Shown: positions 1-5,157, numbered from the stretch's first letter. The stretch: DNA of 5,157 nucleotides from Clostridiaceae bacterium UBA4839 (GCA_002400085.1 DHEX01000073.1:6690-11846); one strand, 5' to 3'. The notes: a model not told the origin generated them from the sequence alone. Made by a program: numbers and translations.

Positions 1-75
1 GGAAAAGTGAATGGAATATATTTTTCTTATCTCCGCGGTGAATTAAATCTAAATTATGAATTACAGTATATATAA
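1..75 (+). CDS. C-terminal end of an unidentified protein (partial)
   Basis: Reading from base 1 in frame 1, 24 codons are open and end in TAA at 73-75. The peptide begins GKVNGIYFSYLRGE and ends in NYELQYI. Its mixed composition (Gly, Tyr, Arg, Glu, Asn) looks like ordinary protein and not like a chance AT-rich reading. The gene would converge on the S-component gene, whose stop codon is at 90-92, leaving only 14 bp between the two stops. No start, motif or family can be recognised from so short a piece. An open frame of 24 codons can arise by chance, so this is only a moderate call. Confidence 0.45.
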   Translation, partial: GKVNGIYFSYLRGELNLNYELQYI

Positions 76-89
76 ATGAGGCTCACATA

Positions 90-593
90 TTATTCTATAT
101 CAAATTTTATTTTTGATTTTTTAACTGCTAGTATTATTGGAAATGCTACTGCAGCACTAACTCCTCCTTGAATTAAATTGCCCACAATTGACCCTAAAGC
201 TGTAGCCATCCCATATAAAAAATATTCATAAACAAAATATCCAAATACCATCCAAAGGGCTGCAACTGATGATGCTATTATTACTGAATTTTTTTTCAAG
301 CTTCCATCCCCGTTTTTTCTTACTAATGATGCACAAATTAAACCTTCAACACCTTTTATAACAAGTGTTCCTAAGGTAAAAGCAGGATACCCAATTAAAT
401 CTGCAATTGCTGAACCAACTCCACCTGCAATCACTGCTGTTCTTTTTCCTATTAATGCTGCAATAATAAATATAAATATGTCTCCAAAATTAACATATCC
501 TTCCCCAGTAGGTATCCTTATTATCATTGTTGCCACAGTAACAAGTGCAATAGACATAGCAGTATAAACAATTTTTTTAAGAGTTTTTGACAT
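90..593 (-). CDS. ECF transporter S component (substrate-binding membrane subunit), substrate unknown
   Basis: This 167-residue, very hydrophobic protein is predicted to be the substrate-capturing S subunit of an energy-coupling factor vitamin importer in the cytoplasmic membrane. About six membrane segments can be seen (roughly residues 8-26, 36-54, 53-68, 70-90, 103-127 and 134-158). Features typical of the PF07155-like S-component group are GYVNFGD at 32-38, GGVGSAIADLIG at 57-68, KGVEG at 80-84 and a GNLIQGG stretch near 138. The size is normal for the family. No EcfA or EcfT genes are present, so it probably shares an energising module encoded elsewhere, as is common in Firmicutes. The ATG at 593-591 is preceded by GGAGGGG (599-605) five bases upstream, which fixes the start. 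Members of this group have been linked to vitamins such as pyridoxine or thiamine precursors; nothing here decides the substrate. Family call is fairly sure, substrate is not. Confidence 0.82.
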   Translation of the reverse strand: MSKTLKKIVYTAMSIALVTVATMIIRIPTGEGYVNFGDIFIFIIAALIGKRTAVIAGGVGSAIADLIGYPAFTLGTLVIKGVEGLICASLVRKNGDGSLKKNSVIIASSVAALWMVFGYFVYEYFLYGMATALGSIVGNLIQGGVSAAVAFPIILAVKKSKIKFDIE

Positions 594-598
594 TTTAT

Positions 599-639
599 CC
601 CCTCCACATTAAAACTGCCAGGTGATGGCTTCCCAGCAA
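599..639 (-). promoter_or_regulatory. Structured leader RNA over the S-component ribosome binding site
   Basis: In the minus-strand transcript, arms at 632-639 and 615-622 pair as an 8-bp stem (UUGCUGGG with CCUGGCAG, including G-U pairs) around a 9-nt loop at 623-631. A competing pairing joins AUCACCU (620-626) to AGGGGAU (597-603), which is the ribosome binding site, with one A-G mismatch in seven positions. The two structures are mutually exclusive, so the leader could switch between exposed and blocked translation starts. I cannot match it to TPP, THF, preQ1 or other riboswitch classes that I know. It may simply be a small hairpin with no ligand. Confidence 0.35.
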
Positions 640-667
640 GTTTATTCATCTATTGACTATACTATAC

Positions 668-696
668 ATTATAAATGTTATTATTAAAATGTACAA
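668..696 (-). promoter_or_regulatory. Probable sigma-A promoter of the S-component gene
   Basis: On the minus strand a perfect TATAAT (668-673) lies 17 bp downstream of TTGTAC (691-696), which matches the first three bases of the TTGACA -35 box. Transcription would start near 661 and give a leader of about 67 nt. The -10 box is strong and the -35 box weak. Together with the terminator at 762-798, this separates the gene from the ATPase unit. Confidence 0.5.
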
Positions 697-761
697 AAGT
701 TAGAAATTTAACCATGACAGTTGTGAGATGAAATACTTACTTAAATTTAGTTTATCGTTAA

Positions 762-798
762 AAAAAATTCCCATGCATTAAATGCATAGGAATTTTTT
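762..798 (-). terminator. Intrinsic terminator after the P-type ATPase
   Basis: An inverted repeat with 18-base arms (762-779 and 781-798) around a single central base begins 17 bp after the ATPase stop codon. In the minus-strand transcript every position pairs, one of them as U-G. In the plus-strand transcript the same position is a C-A mismatch. The helix ends in a run of U on the minus-strand side. The A and T runs on both flanks would allow some bidirectional activity, but the pairing favours the minus direction. Confidence 0.85.
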
Positions 799-814
799 AA
801 TTGGTTTCACAAAA

Positions 815-3418
815 TTATTTTGCAAAATGTCTTCTTATAGCTTTACCAATTTCAACTACTAAAAGAGGAGATAATACTAACAAAACAACAGTATCAGCAT
901 GGCTAAAATCAAGCAGCTCTACCTTAAATACTCTTCTAGTGAAAGGAGTAAAGAGTACAACAAATTGAATTGCTGCTGAAATAACAGTTGCCCAGTTTAA
1001 ATACTTGTTTCCAAACATGTGGTTAAATATTACAGATTTATTTTCATATCTCATATTATATGAATGTACGAGTTGAGATAAACTTAAAATAAAGAATGCC
1101 ATTGTTCTTCCAACTTTTTCATCGCCCGTTGACTTCCATCCATAATAAAAACCTGTCAGTGTAATAAATCCAATAAAAATCCCCTCAAGTGCTATTCTTA
1201 ATCCCAGTCCTTTTTCAAATAAACCATCAGATTGACTTCTTGGAGATTCATCCATAACTCCTTCCTCAGGAGGTTCCATACCAAGAGCTAATGCCGGAAG
1301 ACTGTCTGTTACAAGGTTAACCCATAGTATATGAACTGGAAGGAGTGGCTCTGGCCATTTTAAAAGTATAGCAAGGAATAGGGTTATAATTTCACCTATA
1401 TTGCAGGCTAATAAATAAGTAATTGATTTTTTTATATTAGAAAAAACTGTTCTTCCTTCTTCAACAGCAGATACAATTGTTGCAAAATTATCATCTGTAA
1501 GAACCATGTCAGCAGCTTCTTTTGCTACGTCTGTTCCTGTTACACCCATAGCTGCTCCTATATTAGCTATTTTAAGTGCAGGTGCATCATTAACACCATC
1601 TCCAGTCATAGCTACTACATCACCGTTAGCCTTCCATGCCTTAACAATTCTTACCTTATGCTCTGGTGATACCCTTGCATAAACTGAAATATCTTTTACA
1701 TTTTTTATAAGCTCTTCATCAGTCATATCGTCAAGTTCAGCACCTGTTATTGCCCTGCTATTTTTCTCTAAAATTCCAAGCTTTGAAGCAATAGCTACAG
1801 CTGTTGCTTTATGGTCTCCCGTAATCATAACTGGCCTAATTCCAGCTTTTTTACATACCCTAACTGCATCCTTTGCCTCTTCCCTTGGAGGATCCATCAT
1901 TCCAACAAGACCTGCAAAAACAAGTCCTTCTTCTGCATGCTCCTTATCAATATTATCAACTTTTTTAAATGCAGCTGCTAAAACTCTTAAAGCACCTTTT
2001 GCCATTTCTTCATTTTCATTTTTTATTAATTCCATATCTTCAGGGGTTAAATCTCTAATTCCATTTTTATCAATAATATATTTACATTTAGAAATAAGTA
2101 TATCAGGAGCACCTTTAACATTTACATCGAATCCATCCTGAACCTTATTAAATGTAGTCATAAGTTTTCTATCAGAATCAAAAGGAATTTCATCTACCCT
2201 TGGATATTCTTCATCAAGTTTTCTCTTATCAATATTAGCCTTAAGTGCTAAGTCAATAAGTGCTGTCTCAGTAGGGTCTCCAATAGTTTTAATGTTTTCC
2301 CCATCTTGAACTATTTGAGTATCATTGCAAAGATTTATTATTTCAACTACTTTCTTTGCATCCATAATATCATCTGCATACCCATCCATAGTAAAGACTT
2401 TCATTACAGTCATTTTATTTTGTGTAAGAGTTCCTGTCTTATCAGAGCAAATAACTGTAGCACATCCAAGAGTTTCAACAGCTGGAAGTTTTCTTATTAT
2501 GGCATTTCTTTTAATCATCTTTTGAACACCAACAGCAAGCACAATTGTTACAACTGCTGGAAGTCCCTCTGGAATAGCAGCAACTGCAAGTGATACTGCT
2601 GTCATAAACATTGGCATTGCAGGTCTTCCTTCTAAGATACCAACAATGAACATAACTGCACAAATTACAAGAGCACCAATTCCTAAGTACTTTCCTACTT
2701 CTGCCAGTTTATTTTGAAGAGGTGTTTTCTCTTCCTCTGTGTTTGAAATCATATCTGCAATTTTGCCTATTTCTGTATCCATCCCAGTGGCTATAACAAC
2801 GCCTTTTCCTCTGCCGTATGTAACCATAGAGGACATAAAAGCTATATTTTTTCTATCTCCTAAAGGAACTTTTTCATCATTAATTAAATTTGCATTTTTT
2901 TCAACTGGAACCGATTCTCCTGTTAAAGAGGATTCTTCAATTTTTAAATTTGATGACTCAATAATTCTTAAGTCCGCCGGAACATATTTCCCAGCTTCAA
3001 GTAAAACTATATCTCCAGGGACAAGTTCTCTTGCAGGTATTTCCATAGATATCCCATCTCTTATAACGTTAGCTGTTGGAGCAGCCATTTTCTTAAGTGA
3101 TTTTAAAGATGCCTCAGCCTTATTTTCCTGAACAACTCCTATAATAGCATTTACTATAACAACCATAAGTATTATTATTGCATCGGCAAGCTCACCTGTA
3201 AGTCCAGATATTACTGCAGCTACAATAAGTATTATAACTAAAAAATTATTAAATTGTTCAATGAACTTTTGAAAAGTGTTTTTTCCTTTTACTTCTTTAA
3301 ATTCATTGAGTCCATAATCCTCTAGTCTTTTCTGTGCTTCATCTTTTTTAAGTCCATTTTTTGTCGTTTTAAGTTTTTCCATTGATTCTTCTTGAGATAA
3401 ATTGTAAAACAAATCCAT
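815..3418 (-). CDS. P2-type cation-transporting ATPase (Ca2+/Mn2+ efflux pump, SERCA-like)
   Basis: This 867-residue membrane pump exports divalent cations using ATP. In order: cation-ATPase N-terminal domain (about 1-55); M1-M2 (about 59-98); actuator domain with TGES at 166-169; M3-M4 with PEGLP at 283-287; phosphorylation site DKTGT with Asp326; nucleotide-binding domain with KGAPD at 435-439; DPPR at 509-512; TGD at 533-535; hinge TGDGVNDAP at 605-613; then M5-M10. SERCA-type ion ligands are present in M4 (Glu284), M5 (Asn673, Glu676) and M6 (Asn701, Thr704, Asp705). The M8 glutamate of SERCA (E908) aligns with Gln782. All catalytic residues are intact. I chose the ATG at 3418-3416: GGGGAGG (3427-3433) sits eight bases upstream and the protein then begins MDLFYNLSQEE, typical of bacterial members. 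An in-frame TTG at 3457 lies in the U-tract of the upstream terminator and is not credible. The Mn2+-class riboswitch upstream suggests manganese export as the main role; this is inference, since the family is usually annotated as a calcium pump. Confidence 0.95.
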   Translation of the reverse strand: MDLFYNLSQEESMEKLKTTKNGLKKDEAQKRLEDYGLNEFKEVKGKNTFQKFIEQFNNFLVIILIVAAVISGLTGELADAIIILMVVIVNAIIGVVQENKAEASLKSLKKMAAPTANVIRDGISMEIPARELVPGDIVLLEAGKYVPADLRIIESSNLKIEESSLTGESVPVEKNANLINDEKVPLGDRKNIAFMSSMVTYGRGKGVVIATGMDTEIGKIADMISNTEEEKTPLQNKLAEVGKYLGIGALVICAVMFIVGILEGRPAMPMFMTAVSLAVAAIPEGLPAVVTIVLAVGVQKMIKRNAIIRKLPAVETLGCATVICSDKTGTLTQNKMTVMKVFTMDGYADDIMDAKKVVEIINLCNDTQIVQDGENIKTIGDPTETALIDLALKANIDKRKLDEEYPRVDEIPFDSDRKLMTTFNKVQDGFDVNVKGAPDILISKCKYIIDKNGIRDLTPEDMELIKNENEEMAKGALRVLAAAFKKVDNIDKEHAEEGLVFAGLVGMMDPPREEAKDAVRVCKKAGIRPVMITGDHKATAVAIASKLGILEKNSRAITGAELDDMTDEELIKNVKDISVYARVSPEHKVRIVKAWKANGDVVAMTGDGVNDAPALKIANIGAAMGVTGTDVAKEAADMVLTDDNFATIVSAVEEGRTVFSNIKKSITYLLACNIGEIITLFLAILLKWPEPLLPVHILWVNLVTDSLPALALGMEPPEEGVMDESPRSQSDGLFEKGLGLRIALEGIFIGFITLTGFYYGWKSTGDEKVGRTMAFFILSLSQLVHSYNMRYENKSVIFNHMFGNKYLNWATVISAAIQFVVLFTPFTRRVFKVELLDFSHADTVVLLVLSPLLVVEIGKAIRRHFAK

Positions 3419-3455
3419 TCGTTCAGCCTCCCCTATATTATTTATTATTTCATAC

Positions 3456-3490
3456 AAAAAGACCTTTATCCATAATTATGGATAAAGGTC
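3456..3490 (-). terminator. Riboswitch-controlled intrinsic terminator (perfect palindrome)
   Basis: Positions 3461-3490 are an exact 30-bp palindrome (15-bp arms), followed on the minus strand by five U (3460-3456). Flanking AA and UU lengthen the stem further. The 5' arm contains CCUUU (3488-3484), which is also the 3' strand of aptamer stem P1. Aptamer and terminator therefore cannot form together. It lies between the promoter and the ATPase start, so it acts as an attenuator. Confidence 0.9.
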
Positions 3491-3574
3491 TTACTCACAA
3501 GAAAACCTTGCCAACCGACCGGGACAAACCGTGATGACGATCGGTTAATGCTGCTGCAGAGTTACTCCCCTTTA
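3483..3574 (-). ncRNA. yybP-ykoY (Mn2+) riboswitch aptamer
   Basis: The minus-strand leader carries the hallmarks of the yybP-ykoY class: 5' AAAGGGGAGUA (3573-3563) and 3' GAGUAAGACCUUU (3496-3484). P1 pairs UAAAGG (3574-3569) with CCUUUA (3488-3483). P2 pairs ACUC (3562-3559) with GAGU (3496-3493). P3 pairs 3546-3540 with 3519-3513 (seven bp). This leads to an asymmetric loop CGUCAUCA (3539-3532), which corresponds to the conserved L3 region, then a short CGG/CCG stem. A further small hairpin pairs 3510-3507 with 3501-3498. In characterised members Mn2+ bridges loops L1 and L3. Here ligand binding would hold P1 together and prevent the terminator, turning the ATPase on when Mn2+ is high. Class assignment is by motif and fold read by eye. 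Confidence 0.9.
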
Positions 3575-3582
3575 ATGACTAA

Positions 3583-3610
3583 ATTATACCATTTCATATG
3601 CTTATGTCAA
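3583..3610 (-). promoter_or_regulatory. Strong sigma-A promoter for the riboswitch-ATPase transcript
   Basis: On the minus strand a perfect TTGACA (3605-3610) and a perfect TATAAT (3583-3588) are separated by 16 bp. A TGG just before the -10 box makes it an extended -10 element. Initiation is expected near 3576, a few bases before the aptamer. The -35 box is made of the last two sense codons (Leu, Thr) of the carboxypeptidase gene, directly before its stop codon at 3604-3602. A near-consensus promoter placed before an attenuating riboswitch implies that control is mainly at termination. Confidence 0.88.
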
Positions 3611-4822
3611 TATGTTTTCATGTATAATTGCAAAATAATTTTTGTACTTAATATCATTAATTGCAATCTTTCCCATCATAGATGATATGAAATCACTTAT
3701 ATGATAAAAAATACGCTTAAAAAAAGGCACTGATTTATAATCTTTTACTGCATACAAGTCCTCTTCAATTTGATTACCATCAACTGCATTTTTAATAACA
3801 ACTTTGCCTATTTTCTCATCCTTCATAATTTTTCTAGGAAGCTTTTTATTTTGAATGACAGCTGTTTCTATTTTATCAGATTCCATCATTGGTATTGATA
3901 AATCATTTGTGACTTTACCTTCAAGAACTCCTCCCTTATAATATTTATTTTTTATATTAAAAGCAGTTCCTTTTTTATAGTACATTTTATTTTTATATAT
4001 TTCTTCACCATATTTTAAAATATTATTGCTTTCAGTTTCTCTGCTTTTTTCTGTGCTGCACCCCAACACCACAGATATATATCTAATAGGCATTACATTG
4101 TTTTTTGAAATATTTTCTGTGCCTACAAGACAATATCCAGCAGCACTTGTATGACCAGTTTTTAGTCCATCAGCATTAGAATTTATCTTTAACAATCCAT
4201 TTGTGCTTTCATATTCAGTGTCATTGTACTTATATGTCTTTTGTGATGTTATATTTAAAACATCAGGATACTTTTTAATCAATGTTTCAGCAAGGATTGC
4301 AGTATCATAAGCTGTAGTAACATTGTATGTATTTCCTTCTGTAAGCCCTGTTGCATTAATATATTTTGTTTTATTCATCCCAATTTCCTTAGCTTTTTTA
4401 TTCATTTCGTCAATAAATGATAATCCTGTTTTCATTTCATAATAATGTTGAAGTGCCATAGCACTGTCATTAGCAGAAACAATTAAAAGAGTGTATATAA
4501 GATCTTTTAATTTAATAGTTTCATTTCCTTTAAGTCCAATACCATCTATATATTCATTTTTATCCAAATTACAATTCAAAACTATTTCTTCATCCATATC
4601 AATTTTATTTTCTTCAATAAAATCTCTAATAACAAAATAGGTCATCAATTTTGTTATTGATGCTTGTGGAAGAATTTCATCTTTTTTATTTTCATAAAGT
4701 ATTCTTCCTGTTTTATAATCAATTAAAACTGCCGCCTTATAATCCTTTTTCTCCCCTCCATAAGCAAACGTATTAAAACACACAATAAATGCCATAAACA
4801 TAACTAATATTTTCTTCTTCAT
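3602..4822 (-). CDS. D-alanyl-D-alanine carboxypeptidase (peptidase S11, low-molecular-weight PBP)
   Basis: This 406-residue exported enzyme would remove the terminal D-Ala from peptidoglycan pentapeptides outside the cytoplasmic membrane. A signal peptide is clear: MKKK, a hydrophobic core to about residue 18, and a likely cut near Thr-Phe-Ala (about 18-20). There is no lipobox. The serine-DD-peptidase motifs are all present: SITK (Ser55, Lys58), SAN (116-118) and KTG (221-223), each in normal context (PQASITKLMT, SANDSA, DGLKTGHT). A PBP5-like beta-rich C-terminal region follows (about 275-360). The tail has an amphipathic stretch (about 365-387, with FFKRIF) that could anchor it to the membrane. 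Length is normal for the family. A GTG nine bases upstream (4831) is in frame, but AGGTG lies almost on top of it; the ATG at 4822-4820 is better spaced from AGGTGA and GGAG, so I chose it. The gene has no terminator of its own before the ATPase promoter. Which DacA/DacF-type paralogue it is cannot be decided. Confidence 0.93.
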   Translation of the reverse strand: MKKKILVMFMAFIVCFNTFAYGGEKKDYKAAVLIDYKTGRILYENKKDEILPQASITKLMTYFVIRDFIEENKIDMDEEIVLNCNLDKNEYIDGIGLKGNETIKLKDLIYTLLIVSANDSAMALQHYYEMKTGLSFIDEMNKKAKEIGMNKTKYINATGLTEGNTYNVTTAYDTAILAETLIKKYPDVLNITSQKTYKYNDTEYESTNGLLKINSNADGLKTGHTSAAGYCLVGTENISKNNVMPIRYISVVLGCSTEKSRETESNNILKYGEEIYKNKMYYKKGTAFNIKNKYYKGGVLEGKVTNDLSIPMMESDKIETAVIQNKKLPRKIMKDEKIGKVVIKNAVDGNQIEEDLYAVKDYKSVPFFKRIFYHISDFISSMMGKIAINDIKYKNYFAIIHENILT

Positions 4823-4869
4823 ATACTCCACTCACCTTTAATGCAAAAATTAGATTCTTTCTACATAAA

Positions 4870-4897
4870 ATTATACACCACTTTTTATAATTGCGAA
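4870..4897 (-). promoter_or_regulatory. Probable promoter of the carboxypeptidase gene
   Basis: On the minus strand a perfect TATAAT (4870-4875) lies 16 bp downstream of TTCGCA (4892-4897), a four-of-six match to the -35 box. It gives a leader of roughly 40 nt before the ATG at 4822. The -35 box falls within the first heptamer of the repeat at 4891-4918. No sigma-F, E or G sporulation-type boxes were recognised here. Confidence 0.5.
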
Positions 4898-4918
4898 TTG
4901 AGAATGGAGAATTAAAAA
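4891..4918. repeat. Degenerate heptamer tandem repeat
   Basis: Four consecutive 7-bp units on the plus strand read TTGCGAA, TTGAGAA, TGGAGAA and TTAAAAA. The period is clear for the first three and decays in the fourth. Similar TTGAGAA-type runs occur between genes in clostridial genomes, in my recollection. Here the run covers the -35 region of the carboxypeptidase promoter. Confidence 0.5.
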
Positions 4919-4994
4919 TAAAAATAGCTCAGAAAGCAGAATTACTATTCCCAAAAATAAAGCTGTAGAAAAGCTTAATGATTTACTTGATTAG
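4902..4994 (+). pseudogene. Possible 3' remnant of an unidentified gene
   Basis: After a stop at 4899-4901, thirty codons are open on the plus strand and end in TAG at 4992-4994. The last 20 or so residues (SRITIPKNKAVEKLNDLLD) look like a real protein C-terminus with a charged amphipathic helix. There is no start codon or ribosome binding site, and the 5' part runs into the heptamer repeats. It points away from the carboxypeptidase gene. I do not recognise the family. It may be the end of a deleted gene or chance. Confidence 0.3.
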
Positions 4995-5037
4995 ATATTG
5001 TGGGGGAATAGCCCTTCTTAATTTTACGCTTTTTAGT

Positions 5038-5059
5038 GTGGGAAAAGTGCGGGAAAAGT
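5038..5059. repeat. Tandem 11-bp direct repeat
   Basis: Two adjacent units, GTGGGAAAAGT (5038-5048) and GCGGGAAAAGT (5049-5059), differ at one base, and the second is followed by CCC. The GGGAAAAG core stands out in an otherwise AT-rich stretch. Such short spaced repeats next to a tRNA 3' end can be arm-type binding sites of a tyrosine integrase, but no integrase is present in the window, so the role is open. Confidence 0.5.
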
Positions 5060-5071
5060 CCCATTAGCATC

Positions 5072-5124
5072 AAAAAATAAGAAACCGTAAAACCTTAAAC
5101 ACATTGATTTTAATGGCTTTACGG
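5072..5124 (-). terminator. Terminator-like hairpin after the tRNA
   Basis: In the minus-strand transcript CCGUAAAGCC (5124-5115) pairs over ten positions with GGUUUUACGG (5094-5085), including one G-U pair, around a 20-nt loop. The 3' side continues as UUUCUUAUUUUUU (5084-5072). It lies 14 bp after the tRNA 3' end, a natural place to end a tRNA transcript. The large loop makes it weaker than the two other terminators here. Confidence 0.6.
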
Positions 5125-5138
5125 CAAACATTTCATAT

Positions 5139-5157
5139 TGGCGGGAGCATGTGGGAA
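5139..5157 (-). tRNA. selC: 3' end of a tRNA, probably tRNA-Sec (partial)
   Basis: Read on the minus strand, the last 19 bases give the end of a T-loop (UU), a five-base T-stem strand CCCAC, an eight-base acceptor strand AUGCUCCC, discriminator G and an encoded CCA. Eight acceptor bases plus G73 is the bacterial tRNA-Sec arrangement, as in E. coli selC. A normal seven-base acceptor would not leave a CCA in register unless the conserved A58 were lost. The rest of the gene lies beyond the window, so the anticodon cannot be seen. Confidence 0.6.

Noticed and set aside
594..661. TPP, THF or preQ1 riboswitch before the S-component gene
   Set aside because: The leader is only about 67 nt and lacks the conserved CUGAGA/ACCUGAU elements of TPP, the THF core and the A-rich preQ1-I tail.
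2325..2525. Plus-strand open frame of 66 codons
   Set aside because: Antisense to the conserved DKTGT region of the ATPase; explained by codon composition of the real gene.
2306..2593. Plus-strand open frame of 95 codons
   Set aside because: It lies wholly antisense to the ATPase nucleotide-binding and phosphorylation-site region, has a Ser/Asn/Tyr/Cys-rich low-information sequence and no ribosome binding site.
2739..3131. Plus-strand open frame of 130 codons
   Set aside because: Mirrors the actuator-domain coding sequence of the ATPase on the other strand, with no recognisable domain or translation signal.
3483..3574. M-box (Mg2+) or NiCo riboswitch as an alternative for the ATPase leader
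   Set aside because: The GGGGAGUA and GAGUAAGACC boundary sequences, the P1/P2 arrangement and the L3-like CGUCAUCA loop fit yybP-ykoY; the M-box and NiCo cores are not seen.
4750..4822. Lipoprotein signal in the carboxypeptidase
   Set aside because: The only nearby cysteine is preceded by Phe-Ile-Val, not by a lipobox small residue, so an ordinary signal peptide fits better.
4978..5067. Plus-strand ATG frame of 29 codons (starts MIYLIRY, ends in VREKSH)
   Set aside because: No ribosome binding site, and its end is generated by the tandem GGGAAAAG repeat. It could be a further remnant, but it is too weak to call as a gene.
1..5157. CRISPR array or insertion sequence
   Set aside because: No regularly spaced repeats of 25-40 bp and no transposase or paired terminal inverted repeats were found.

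Overview
The window is AT-rich, with A/T-rich codon choice, strong GGAGG-type ribosome binding sites and near-consensus sigma-A promoters. Together with the gene content this points to a low-GC Firmicute, most likely Clostridium or a close relative. The genus is inferred from style and gene families, not from a marker gene.

Layout, left to right. (1) Positions 1-75 hold what looks like the last 24 codons of a plus-strand gene. (2) Positions 90-593, minus strand, encode a small membrane protein of the ECF vitamin-transporter S-component type. It has its own promoter and a short structured leader (594-696). (3) A hairpin terminator (762-798) ends the next unit. (4) Positions 815-3418, minus strand, encode a complete P2-type (SERCA-like) cation ATPase. 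(5) Between that gene and its promoter (3583-3610) lies a well-formed yybP-ykoY (manganese) riboswitch, followed by a perfect 30-nt palindromic terminator. (6) Positions 3602-4822, minus strand, encode a secreted D-Ala-D-Ala carboxypeptidase (peptidase S11), with a promoter near 4870-4897. (7) Positions 4898-5070 carry no intact gene. They hold degenerate heptamer repeats, a short coding-like remnant and a tandem 11-bp repeat. (8) A terminator-like hairpin (5072-5124) sits just downstream of the 3' end of a minus-strand tRNA cut by the window edge. Its 8-nt acceptor strand, G discriminator and encoded CCA fit tRNA-Sec.

The three intact genes all read on the minus strand, but each has its own promoter, so this is a series of single-gene units and not one operon. 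The clearest regulatory story is the ATPase. Its protein family would usually be annotated as a calcium pump, but the leader RNA is of the manganese-sensing class and is arranged as an ON switch: the 3' strand of aptamer stem P1 is also the 5' arm of the terminator. The likely physiological role is therefore export of excess Mn2+ (possibly also Ca2+). The ATPase promoter lies inside the end of the carboxypeptidase gene, and no terminator separates them, so transcripts from the upstream gene also pass through the riboswitch.

I found no CRISPR array, no intact insertion sequence and no obviously new multi-gene system. The most interesting points are the riboswitch/ATPase pairing, the structured leader of the S-component gene, and the decayed sequence next to the tRNA.
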